A stretch of 64,000 nucleotides of DNA from positions 1 to 64,000 of the forward strand of contig NZ_JNYJ01000038.1 of the NCBI RefSeq assembly GCF_000716715.1. Direction: 5' to 3'. Below the pieces are notes generated by a model. It worked only from the letters and a program-made list of their open reading frames with translations. It was not told where the DNA came from and did no database searches. Positions 7,665 to 15,750 of the stretch are shown here, one piece after another (within the stretch, counting starts at the first letter, position 1; the number at the start of each line of letters is the position of its first letter). The translations under genes and the position numbers were made by a program. This stretch comes from Dactylosporangium aurantiacum (GTDB taxonomy: Bacteria > Actinomycetota > Actinomycetes > Mycobacteriales > Micromonosporaceae).

Positions 7665-9698
7665 TCAGCTCGGCAGGCGGAGCAGCTGGCTCGCGCCACG
7701 GGTCAGGGTCCGCCAGGCGGAGCGTTCCCCGCCGTAGGCGTCGCCGTAGTTGCCGCCCGTGACCTCGATGCCGAGGACCGACATGCTGATCACCTTCGTG
7801 TTGGCGGGGACGGTGATCGGCACGTCGACGGTGCCGCTGCCCTTGTTGACGACGGTGACCCTCCCGTCGAGGGTGTACGCGTCGACCGACCCGGCGCGCA
7901 GGGCCGCCGTCCACGCCGCCTGCCGCTTGTTCTGCAGGGCGGTGTCGGCGAACTTCGGGTTCACGACCGGGGTGGCGCTGGTGTACGTGGCGGTGTACCG
8001 GTCGAGGACGGCGTCGAGCACCGGGTACAGGATGCGGTCCTCGGCGAGGTTCGACTGGTGCGCGTAGTGCGGCGCCGGGTTGGTGGACACCACGTGGTCG
8101 TAGGCGATGCGGGCCTCGATCGGCACGATGTACGTGTCGAACCCGTCGGCACCGAGCGGGGCGATGCAGGTGGAGGCGGGGTTGTTCTCGCAGATGCCGC
8201 TGCCGCCGGCGGCCCGGCTGGTGTAGATCCAGTTGTACTCGTCGACCTCTTCGGCTCTGGTGGCGACGTTGTAGTAGATGTTCATCGGGTACCGGGGCAC
8301 GGTGACGGCGTTGCCGGCGGGGCGTGCGGTCTGCTCGCGGGACGCGTCGGAGGCGATGTACCTGACGCCGGTGGTGTTCAGCGCGGGCGCCAGGTTCGGG
8401 TTGTCGGCCGGCATCTGCGGCCACGTCCTGAGCCCGGAGTGTTCGCCGGTGACGAGCTCGGCGGCGTCGACGGTGATGCCTTTCGACCTGGCCCAGTCGA
8501 CGTTGTTCTTGATCTGGGCGGTGATGTCGGCCTGCGACATCCATCGGGTGGCGCCGTAGCTGTCGGTCTGGCACCGCCACGGGGACACGGTGAAGTCCTG
8601 GACGCAGCCGAGGTACGGGTGTTCGTACGTGTGGTTGATCCAGCGGAACTGTGTCCTGTTGTTCAGCATCGCGGTGGTGAGGGGGTCGCCGGCGCCGGCC
8701 TCGACGCTGCCGGCGCCGTTGAAGACGACGTCGAGCTTGACGCCCCTGGCCTGCTGCCAGGCGACGAGTGCCTGCACGTCCGCCGGGGTCATCCGGATCG
8801 TCGTGTTGTACGGGGTCACGCCCGGGTCGCGGCCCGGGTTGCAGTCGTCGCCGACGGTGCAGTTGTGGGTGGTGTCCCACCGGTCGTCGGGCAGGAACAC
8901 GTCGTCGACGTGGACGCTGAAGTAGTTGCGGGTGATGCCGAGGTGGATGCCTCTGGTCAGCCAGGTGACGAGGCCGTGGCCGAGCTCCATGGCGTGGGTC
9001 TGGTACCGGTTGGCGGCGAGGGTGACGACGAGCTCCTCCCGGCCGTCGTGGGTGTGGACGCCCATCAGGGCGCCGGTCGGGCCGCCGCCGGGTGCGGTGC
9101 CGGTGACGAGCGGGGTGAACGTCGCGCCGGCGGCGGGGGTGCCGAGGTAGCCGTAGGACTCGATGACGGCGGCGTCGCGGTCGTCGATGCGGACGGTGCC
9201 GTTGAGGTAGCCGAAGCCGGCGGCCTTGCCGGCGTCGGTGACGTTCATCGTGGCGCCGTCGAGGACGCCGCTCCACGCGAGGGTCTGCCCGACGTTCGGG
9301 TTCGCCCACGTGTACGCGTCGATCTGGCGGATCTTGAACTCGCGTTCGAAGTCGGCGAGGGCGGTCGCCTCGGCGCCGGTGACGGTGCTCTCGTTCGGCA
9401 CGATCACGCCCTGGTACCTGGCCCGCCGTACGCCGCTGACGGAGTCGGCGAGGAACGCGGGGGTGATCGCCGGGCGGCCGCTGTCACCGAGGGCGAGCGC
9501 GTCGTAGGGGACGCCTTCCCGGTCGAGCTGGGCGCGGAGCATGTCGATGCCGGTGCTGCCGTCGTCGAGGACGAGGACCTGCAGGTCGACGCGCTGCCTG
9601 GGTTCGGCGGCGACGGCGGGTGAGGCGACGAGGAGACCGGTGGCGGCGACGAGCGCGCAGGCGCCGGCGATGCCGCGCCGGCGGATCGGGGACTTCAA
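7665..9698 (-). CDS. Secreted CE18-type polysaccharide deacetylase (Agd3-like)
   Basis: 677 residues from TTG 9698. That start is chosen because AAGGAG lies seven bases upstream and the signal peptide begins there (MKSPIRRRGIAGACALVAAT to SPAVAA, ~1-31). The N-terminal ~250 residues are a beta-rich/Rossmann-like region. The deacetylase core follows, with HVDDVF (263-268), NHTYEHPY (355-362), GEHSGL (418-423) and HYAHQSNL (544-551). These match the metal/catalytic motifs of the Agd3-type deacetylase family. A small beta-domain closes the protein. Expected role: removes N-acetyl groups from exported GalNAc units, making the polymer cationic and adhesive. It is 26 bp downstream of galE and 9 bp upstream of the glycosyltransferase, so it is inside the operon. 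Family call rests on motif order and operon partners. Confidence 0.85.
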   Translation of the reverse strand: MKSPIRRRGIAGACALVAATGLLVASPAVAAEPRQRVDLQVLVLDDGSTGIDMLRAQLDREGVPYDALALGDSGRPAITPAFLADSVSGVRRARYQGVIVPNESTVTGAEATALADFEREFKIRQIDAYTWANPNVGQTLAWSGVLDGATMNVTDAGKAAGFGYLNGTVRIDDRDAAVIESYGYLGTPAAGATFTPLVTGTAPGGGPTGALMGVHTHDGREELVVTLAANRYQTHAMELGHGLVTWLTRGIHLGITRNYFSVHVDDVFLPDDRWDTTHNCTVGDDCNPGRDPGVTPYNTTIRMTPADVQALVAWQQARGVKLDVVFNGAGSVEAGAGDPLTTAMLNNRTQFRWINHTYEHPYLGCVQDFTVSPWRCQTDSYGATRWMSQADITAQIKNNVDWARSKGITVDAAELVTGEHSGLRTWPQMPADNPNLAPALNTTGVRYIASDASREQTARPAGNAVTVPRYPMNIYYNVATRAEEVDEYNWIYTSRAAGGSGICENNPASTCIAPLGADGFDTYIVPIEARIAYDHVVSTNPAPHYAHQSNLAEDRILYPVLDAVLDRYTATYTSATPVVNPKFADTALQNKRQAAWTAALRAGSVDAYTLDGRVTVVNKGSGTVDVPITVPANTKVISMSVLGIEVTGGNYGDAYGGERSAWRTLTRGASQLLRLPS

Positions 9699-9724
9699 CG
9701 TGTTGCTCCTTCGGGGCGGGGGGC

Positions 9725-10822
9725 TCAGCGTTGGGCGTTCTTGACCTGGTTCTTCGATCTGGGTCCCGGGTGCTGCTCGGGTACGACGGTGAGGAGCGCG
9801 TCGCGGTGGGCGGCGCGGGCCCGGTGCGCGGCGGCCTGTGAGGTGGCGGTCTGTGGTGTGGCGGCGTGTGTGGTGGTGTCCGCGGCGGCGCTGGTGACGA
9901 TGTCGTGCAGGTCGTGGCGGGCCTGCCAGCCGAGCAGGGCGCGGATGCGGGCGGGTGAGGCGACCACCTGGGCGGGGTCGCCGGCGCGGCGGGGCGCCGC
10001 CGTGTAGGGCAGCGGGCGGCCGAGCGCCGCGCCGACCGCCTCGATCATCTGCAGGACGGAGGCGCCCTCGCCGCGGCCGATGTTGAGGATCTCGTCGCGG
10101 GCCTCGCCGCGGTGCAGGGCGACGGCGGCCCGTACGTGCGCGTCGGCGATGTCGGCGACGTGGACGTAGTCGCGCACGGCGGTGCCGTCCGGGGTCGGGT
10201 AGTCGGTGCCGTACACCGTCGCGGGCCGGCCGTCGGCGGCGGCGCGCAGCAGCCGCGGCACGAGGTTGGTGCCGCCGTGGTCGCGCAGGTGCGGCGCGCC
10301 GGCGCCGGCGACGTTGAAGTACCGCAGCGCGCACCAGCCGAAGCCGGCGCTGCCGGCCGCGTCGCGCAGCATCCACTCGCCGATCAGCTTGGTGCGGCCG
10401 TACGCGTTGTCCGGCGTCGTCGCGTCCGACTCGCTGACCGGGGATCGGGGCGGGGTGCCGTACACGGCGGCGCTGGAGGAGAACAGGACCGACGGGGTGC
10501 CGCTGGTGGCTACGGCGTGCAGGACCGACCGGAGCCCGTCGAGGTTCTCCTCGTAGTAGCGCAGCGGGTGCGCGGTCGACTCGGCGACATCCTTGCGGGC
10601 GGCCAGGTGGATGACGCCGTCGAACCGCTGCCGGCGCAGCAGTCCGCCGAGCGTGGCGCCGTCGCGGACGTCGGCGCGGACCAGCGGCACGCCGGCCGGC
10701 AGGCGCCGCGCGTGGCCGGTCGACAGGTTGTCGAGGACGACCGGTTCGGTGCCGGCCGCGCGGAGGGCGGTGACGACGTGCGCGCCGATGTACCCGGCGC
10801 CTCCAGTGACTAGCCATCTCAC
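9725..10822 (-). CDS. galE: UDP-glucose/UDP-GlcNAc 4-epimerase
   Basis: 365 residues from GTG 10822. Extended SDR epimerase: NAD motif GGAGYIGAH (7-15), SSSAAVYG (115-122), catalytic YGRTK (Y141, K145), RYFNVAGA and RRAGDPAQVVAS (278-289). In GalE structures the residue at the position of E. coli Tyr299 gates access to N-acetylated sugars. By eye-alignment of the GD-x-x-x motif that position is Val286 here, a small residue compatible with UDP-GlcNAc/UDP-GalNAc. An Ala/Thr-rich tail (~312-365) is extra. As first gene of the operon it likely supplies UDP-GalNAc and UDP-Gal, the job of Uge3 in fungi. No clear SD is seen upstream. Confidence 0.93.
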   Translation of the reverse strand: MRWLVTGGAGYIGAHVVTALRAAGTEPVVLDNLSTGHARRLPAGVPLVRADVRDGATLGGLLRRQRFDGVIHLAARKDVAESTAHPLRYYEENLDGLRSVLHAVATSGTPSVLFSSSAAVYGTPPRSPVSESDATTPDNAYGRTKLIGEWMLRDAAGSAGFGWCALRYFNVAGAGAPHLRDHGGTNLVPRLLRAAADGRPATVYGTDYPTPDGTAVRDYVHVADIADAHVRAAVALHRGEARDEILNIGRGEGASVLQMIEAVGAALGRPLPYTAAPRRAGDPAQVVASPARIRALLGWQARHDLHDIVTSAAADTTTHAATPQTATSQAAAHRARAAHRDALLTVVPEQHPGPRSKNQVKNAQR

Positions 10823-10861
10823 GGTGGGGGCAACGAGGGTCTATCCCCGCGAATCGGGCAA

Positions 10862-10879
10862 CTGTCGTGTTCCTGACAG
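10862..10879. promoter_or_regulatory. Inverted repeat upstream of galE (candidate operator)
   Basis: CTGTC-N8-GACAG, a perfect 5-bp inverted repeat about 40-57 bases upstream of the galE start, in the intergenic region shared with the divergent diguanylate cyclase gene. The position suits a repressor or activator site or a 5'-UTR hairpin. No factor can be named. Confidence 0.35.
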
Positions 10880-11009
10880 AATGAGCACCCGAAAGTCCGA
10901 CGGAAGTCCCTCCACGGGTCCCGTAACCCAGTGTGGCCGACGAGCCGACCTGCGGGTTCGCGAACACGCGCAAATGCCCGAAATGTACGTCCTGCGGTGG
11001 TGCGGTGGG

Positions 11010-11147
11010 TCCTGTGGTGGGCGAGGCGCGCTGCGGTGGTCGGGCGCGTACTGCGGTGGTGAGGCGCGCTGCGGTGGTCGGGCGTGTACTGCGGTGGTGA
11101 GGCGCGTCGCGGTGGTCGGGCGCGCACTGCGGTGGTGAGGCGCGTCG
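11010..11147. repeat. 38-bp tandem repeat in the galE / diguanylate cyclase divergent promoter region
   Basis: Units beginning gtactgcggtggtgaggcgc recur at 11048, 11086 and 11124, exactly 38 bp apart, with a diverged unit near 11010. Each unit contains two gcggtggt boxes. The array occupies the middle of the 400-bp divergent intergenic region (10823-11222), so it could be a multi-copy binding site or a slippage product. The open frames through it have no domain. Confidence 0.8.
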
Positions 11148-11222
11148 CAACGCTCATGCGCGGCGACCGGCTGCCGACGACAAGTGGCGGAAGCCGCGAC
11201 CACGACCGGATGGGGAAGGCAC

Positions 11223-12806
11223 ATGCCTGACGCTCAGCCACGGCCCATGCCCGCCGCGCGGCTGCCGATCCCGTTGTGGCCGTTCGGACCGCACCAGGCG
11301 CTCACGCTGCAGGTGCACGAGCTGACCGTGCACGGGCGCAACTCGGAGGCCCTCGCGCTCGCCGACCGGCTCGAACACGTCGTCGACCTGCTCGGCGACA
11401 CCCGCTCCGTCGGCATGATCCGCCAGGGCCGCCTGTACGCCCTCATCAGCCTCGGCCGGCTCCACGAAGCGCTCGAGGAGGGTGAACGCCTCCTGCAGAT
11501 GCACCGCACCAGCGGCGCCCGCACCGGCGAGGCCAAAACCCTCGCCGACACCGCCGAGGTCCTGATCAAGCTGGGGCTGCTCGACGAGGGCCTGCACCGC
11601 CTCGCGAACGCCACCCGCCTGCTGGAGAGCATCCCGCGCAGCAACGTCCGGTACATCTCGGCGATGTCGTCGGTGAGCGAGGCCGCCCGGGCCGCCGAGC
11701 TGTACGAGCTCGCCGACGAGGCGTCGGCGTTCGCGGTCGAGTCGTTCGCCCGCGGCACCGACCAGCGCGCCGCCGCCGAGCTCCAGCGCGCCGAGCTGCT
11801 CCTGGAATGGGGGCTGCGCCTCGAGCACGTCGGCCTGACCGAGGAGGCGAACGTCCGCTTCGCCAGGAGCGTCGACCTGGTCCGGTACTGGGTGCAGCAC
11901 CACTTCCACGACGCGCCCCTGGCCACCGTCCTGTACGCGCTCGGCCTGGTGAAGATCGGCGCCGTCGAGCAGGCCCTCACGCTCGCCGACTCGCTGGTCG
12001 TGCCGCTGCGCGACAACGGCCACGAGCACGAGGCCCGCCTGGCCCACCTCGCGTACGGCATCGCCCTGCGCTGCACCGGCCGGCTCCGCGAGGCCCGCCG
12101 CGAGTTCCTCGCCGCCGACGAACTGGCCCCGCTGAGCCCGCAGCGGCTGATCTTCCAGTACGAGCTGGCCCTGCTCGCCGCCGCCGAACAGCCCGGCGAC
12201 TCGACGGGCGCCCTGCTCAACGCGGTCCGCGAGCACGCCCGGCACCTGTGGCGGCTGCGCCTGGAACGCCGCTCGATGCTGCAGCAGGCGCGCCGCCGCG
12301 TCGACCTGGAAGCCGCCCGCGCCAGCGCCGACCGCGACGCCGCGCAGGACGCTCTGACCGGCCTCGGCAACCGCCGCCAGTTCGACCGGCAGCTCGACCA
12401 GATCGCCGCCGGGCCCGGCTCGGCCGTGCTGCTGCTCGTCGACATCGACCGGTTCAAGGGCATCAACGACCACTTCTCGCACATCGTCGGCGACCGCGTC
12501 CTGCGCGAGATCGCCGCCGTCCTGCGCGCCCACTGCCGCCCCGAGGACGTCGCCGTCCGCCTCGGCGGCGACGAGTTCGCCCTCTTCCTGCGCACCGACC
12601 TGCCGACCGCCGCCCGCGTCGGCGAACGCATCCGCGACGTCGTCACCGCCCGCGACTGGAACCAGGTCGCGTTCGGCCTCCGCGTCACCCTGAGCATCGG
12701 CGTCGCCGCGCTTCACGACGGCATGGACGGCCGCCAGCTGTACGACATGGCCGACCGCAACCTGTACGTCGCCAAACGCGGCGGCCGCGACCGGGTCGCC
12801 GCCTGA
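11223..12806 (+). CDS. TPR-like sensor diguanylate cyclase (GGDEF)
   Basis: 527 residues from ATG 11223 (GGGGAAGG just upstream); an in-frame GTG at 11184 has no RBS. Residues ~15-350 are helical repeats resembling TPRs (for example LGRLHEALEEGERLLQM), with no membrane span. A GGDEF domain fills ~370-527: DALTGLGNRRQFD, LLVDIDRFKGIND and the intact LGGDEFALF motif near 447-455. An RxxD product-inhibition site (RPED) ends five residues before the GGDEF, so the enzyme should make c-di-GMP and be feedback inhibited. It is transcribed divergently from the exopolysaccharide operon, which suggests the polymer is under c-di-GMP control (inference). Its last codons seed a 64-bp tandem repeat downstream. 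Confidence 0.9.
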   Translation: MPDAQPRPMPAARLPIPLWPFGPHQALTLQVHELTVHGRNSEALALADRLEHVVDLLGDTRSVGMIRQGRLYALISLGRLHEALEEGERLLQMHRTSGARTGEAKTLADTAEVLIKLGLLDEGLHRLANATRLLESIPRSNVRYISAMSSVSEAARAAELYELADEASAFAVESFARGTDQRAAAELQRAELLLEWGLRLEHVGLTEEANVRFARSVDLVRYWVQHHFHDAPLATVLYALGLVKIGAVEQALTLADSLVVPLRDNGHEHEARLAHLAYGIALRCTGRLREARREFLAADELAPLSPQRLIFQYELALLAAAEQPGDSTGALLNAVREHARHLWRLRLERRSMLQQARRRVDLEAARASADRDAAQDALTGLGNRRQFDRQLDQIAAGPGSAVLLLVDIDRFKGINDHFSHIVGDRVLREIAAVLRAHCRPEDVAVRLGGDEFALFLRTDLPTAARVGERIRDVVTARDWNQVAFGLRVTLSIGVAALHDGMDGRQLYDMADRNLYVAKRGGRDRVAA

Positions 12807-13010
12807 CCCGCCGCAGGGCCGCTCGTGTCGCCCTGACCGACTCGCCCTGACCGACCGGGTCGCCGCCTGACCCGCCGCAGGGCCGCTCGTGTCGCCCTGA
12901 CCGACTCGCCCCGACCGACCGGGGTCGCCGCCTGACCCGCCGCCGCAGGGCCCGCTCGTGTCGCCCTGACCGATCGCGTCGCCGCCTGGCCCACCGCACG
13001 AACCTGTCGC
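12791..13010. repeat. 64-bp tandem repeat starting in the 3' end of the diguanylate cyclase gene
   Basis: ccgggtcgccgcctgacccg recurs at 12791, 12855 and 12919 (the third with one extra G), and a partial fourth copy lies near 12974. The first copy contains the gene's last codons and stop, so each later copy repeats the stop codon. The rest of the 370-bp gap to hemB (13011-13176) shows no gene and no convincing terminator, although the two flanking genes converge. Confidence 0.85.
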
Positions 13011-13176
13011 GTGGCCGTCTTGACCGGCGCAGCGCCTAAAGGCGAGCGGCGGCGTTCAGGAGCATCCACCGATCGGTGACCCCGTGGCGGCGCGCTGCCC
13101 TACTGGCACGGTACTCCATCCATGCAAATCACCGAACGAAGTCGCTACGCGCGGTGAGCGCCGGCGGCGTGTCGGT

Positions 13177-14157
13177 TCAGGCGCGCAGGAGGCGGGCCGC
13201 GTCCATGGCCCAGTAGGTGAGGATGAGCTGGGCGCCGGCGCGGCGGATGGAGGTCAGGGTCTCCAGGATGACGCGGTCGCGGTCGAGCCAGCCGTTGGCG
13301 GCCGCGGCCTCGACCATCGCGTACTCGCCGGAGACCTGGTAGGCGGCGACGGGCACGTCGACGGCCTCGGCGACCTTGGTGAGCACGTCGAGGTACGGCA
13401 GGGCCGGCTTGACCATCACCATGTCGGCGCCTTCGGCGATGTCGAGGGCGACCTCGCGCAGGGACTCGCGGACGTTGCCGGGGTCCTGCTGGTAGGTCTT
13501 GCGGTCGCCGACGAGGGCGGACTCGACGGCCTCGCGGAAGGGGCCATAGAAGGCGCTGGCGTACTTGACGGCGTAGGCGAGCTGCGCGACGTCGGTGTAG
13601 CCGGCCTCGTCGAGGGCGCGGCGCACGACGCCGACCTGGCCGTCCATCATGCCGGAGGGGCCGAGGACGTGGGCGCCGGCGGCGGCCTGGGCGACGGCCA
13701 TCGACGCGTACGCGGCGAGGGTGGCGTCGTTGTCGACGGCGCCGTCGGGGGTGAGCAGGCCGCAGTGCCCGTGTGAGGTGAACTCGTCGAGGCAGAGGTC
13801 GCTCATGATGACGGTGGCGTCGCCGACCTCGGCGACGACGTCGCGGATGGCGACGTTGAGGATGCCGTCGGGGTCGATGCCGGCTGAGCCGGTCTCGTCG
13901 CGGGTGGTGGGGACGCCGAAGAGCATGATGCCGCCGATCCCTGCATGGGCCGCTTCGGCGGCGGCCTTCCGCAGGGATTCACGCGAGTGCTGGACGACAC
14001 CGGGCAGCGACGAGATGGGGCGCGGCTCGGTGAGGCCCTCTTTGACGAACATGGGCAGGATGAGGTTGGACGGCTCGACGTGTGTCTCGACGACGAGCCG
14101 TCGCATCGCTGGGGTACGACGCAGCCGGCGCGGGCGGACGGTCGGGTAACCAGCCAT
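13177..14157 (-). CDS. hemB: Delta-aminolevulinic acid dehydratase (porphobilinogen synthase)
   Basis: 326 residues, full length. It condenses two 5-aminolevulinate molecules to porphobilinogen in the cytosol. Landmarks: [10 protein letters not shown] near the N-terminus, [15 protein letters not shown] (metal region with Asp in place of one Cys, as in Mg-type enzymes), Schiff-base lysines in YAVKYAS and [11 protein letters not shown], and YQVSGEYAM. It is last in the rex-hemA-hemC-hemD-hemB run, 9 bp after the hemD stop. Confidence 0.97.
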   Translation of the reverse strand: MAGYPTVRPRRLRRTPAMRRLVVETHVEPSNLILPMFVKEGLTEPRPISSLPGVVQHSRESLRKAAAEAAHAGIGGIMLFGVPTTRDETGSAGIDPDGILNVAIRDVVAEVGDATVIMSDLCLDEFTSHGHCGLLTPDGAVDNDATLAAYASMAVAQAAAGAHVLGPSGMMDGQVGVVRRALDEAGYTDVAQLAYAVKYASAFYGPFREAVESALVGDRKTYQQDPGNVRESLREVALDIAEGADMVMVKPALPYLDVLTKVAEAVDVPVAAYQVSGEYAMVEAAAANGWLDRDRVILETLTSIRRAGAQLILTYWAMDAARLLRA

Positions 14158-14166
14158 GACGTACCC

Positions 14167-15750
14167 CTAACGGAACCTGAGAGCGGTCGGACCCTGGACC
14201 TTGGAGCCGCGGCGCTGCTTCGCGGGCATCGCGGCGAGCTTCTCGCGCAGCTCGACCGCGTAGCCGGCGAGGGCCTCGACGAGGTCGGGGACGGACGCGT
14301 GCGGCGGTTGGACGTCGACGCGGAGCCCGAACTCGACCGCGGTGTCGGCGGTCTTGGGGCCGATGACGGCGACGACGGTGCGGGCGTGCGGCTTGCCGGC
14401 GATGCCGACGAGGTTGCGCACGGTGGAGGACGACGTGAACAGGACCGCGTCGAAGCCGCCGGACTTGATGGCGTCGCGGATGTCGGCCGGTGGCGGGGCG
14501 GCGCGGACGGTCCGGTACGCGGTGACGTCGTCGACCTCCCAGCCGAGCTCGGTGAGGCCGGCGGCGAGGGTCTCGGTGGCGATGTCGGCGCGGGGCAGCA
14601 GGACCCGGCCGACGGGGTCGAGGATCTCGTCGTGCGGGGAGAACTCGGCGAGGAGCCCCTCGGAGGACTGTTCACCGGCGGGGATGAGCTCGGGGACGAT
14701 GCCGAAGCCGCGGACGGCCTCGGCGGTCGCCTCGCCGATGCAGGCGACCTTGACGCCGCCGAAGTGGCGGGCGTCTAGGCCGTGCTCGGCGAACTTCTCC
14801 CAGACGGCGCGGACCGCGTTGACGGAGGTGAAGACGGTCCAGGCGTAGCGGCCGTCGACGAGGCCCTTGATGGCGCGTTCCATCTGGGCGGGGGTGCGGG
14901 GCGGTTCGACGGCGATCGTCGGCACCTCGCACGGGATGGCGCCGTAGGCGCGCAGCCGCTCGCTCATCGCGCCGGCCTGTTCCTTGGTACGGGGGACGAG
15001 GACCTTCCACCCGTACAGGGGCCGGTTCTCCCACCAGCCGAGCTTCTCGCGCTGGGCGACGCCGGCGCCGAGGCACAGCACGACCCGGCCGGCGAAGCCG
15101 AGGGCGGCGGCGACCATGCTGTCGACGGTGGTGGCGGAGCTGTACTGGGTTTCGCCGGTGCCGTCGCCGGTGACGGAGACGGGGGTGGACGGGTCGACGC
15201 CGGCGGCGAGGAGCCCGTCGCGGACGGCGGCGAGGTCACCGGCGTCGACGGCGAGGGCGGAGGAGCCCCGGCTGACGGCGGCGGCGATCGCCTCGAAGTC
15301 GACGGACTGGACGTCGTCGACGTCGGCGGTGACGCGGACGCCGGGCAGTGGCACGCCGGCGTACGTGGCGACGCCGGCGGCTTGTCCGATGCCGGGGACG
15401 ACCTCGAAGGGGACGGCGGTGCGGGCGACGGCCTGCACTTCCTTGAGGACGGTGTCGTGGGCGAGCGGGTCGCCGCCGACGAGGTGGATGGCGCGCAGGC
15501 CGGATCGGGCCGCGGACAGCAGCACCTTGGCGACGTCGCCGGGCGCTCCCTCGGCGGGGGAGAACTGCGTCTCCGGGTCGGCGTCGGCGCGGATCACGCT
15601 GAGCAGCGACTCGGGGACGTTGCGGTCGTAGACGATGTGGTCGGCGGACACCAGCGCCTCATGGGCGCGACGCGTGAGCAGGCCTGGATCGCCGGGGCCG
15701 GCCCCGACGAAGGCGATCCGGCCGGTGCTGCCCTTACGGGTGCGGGTCAT
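14167..15750 (-). CDS. hemD: Fused uroporphyrinogen-III C-methyltransferase-like / uroporphyrinogen-III synthase
   Basis: 527 residues from ATG 15750, with GGAG upstream. An open frame continues further upstream, but only across hemC. The N-terminal half (~10-250) is a tetrapyrrole methylase fold (FVGAGPGDPGLLTRRA). Its second motif reads LVGGDPLAHD rather than the usual GGDPF-V/R-type, as in other actinobacterial fusions, so SAM methyltransferase activity is not assured. The C-terminal half (~260-500) is HemD (VLVPRTKEQAGAMSERL, FTSVNAVRAVWE, VLFTSSSTVRNLVG), closing hydroxymethylbilane to uroporphyrinogen III. It overlaps hemC by 17 bp. Confidence 0.93.
   Translation of the reverse strand: MTRTRKGSTGRIAFVGAGPGDPGLLTRRAHEALVSADHIVYDRNVPESLLSVIRADADPETQFSPAEGAPGDVAKVLLSAARSGLRAIHLVGGDPLAHDTVLKEVQAVARTAVPFEVVPGIGQAAGVATYAGVPLPGVRVTADVDDVQSVDFEAIAAAVSRGSSALAVDAGDLAAVRDGLLAAGVDPSTPVSVTGDGTGETQYSSATTVDSMVAAALGFAGRVVLCLGAGVAQREKLGWWENRPLYGWKVLVPRTKEQAGAMSERLRAYGAIPCEVPTIAVEPPRTPAQMERAIKGLVDGRYAWTVFTSVNAVRAVWEKFAEHGLDARHFGGVKVACIGEATAEAVRGFGIVPELIPAGEQSSEGLLAEFSPHDEILDPVGRVLLPRADIATETLAAGLTELGWEVDDVTAYRTVRAAPPPADIRDAIKSGGFDAVLFTSSSTVRNLVGIAGKPHARTVVAVIGPKTADTAVEFGLRVDVQPPHASVPDLVEALAGYAVELREKLAAMPAKQRRGSKVQGPTALRFR

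Noticed and set aside
2776..10822. Calling the cluster a canonical pel operon
   Set aside because: There is a PelF-like gene and a GH114 domain, but no PelA fusion, PelG, PelD or PelE; the deacetylase is CE18-like and a spherulin-4-like protein is present, which fits the galactosaminogalactan set better.
11010..13010. Regular repeats as a CRISPR array
   Set aside because: The 38-bp and 64-bp units are contiguous without spacers, and there are no cas genes.
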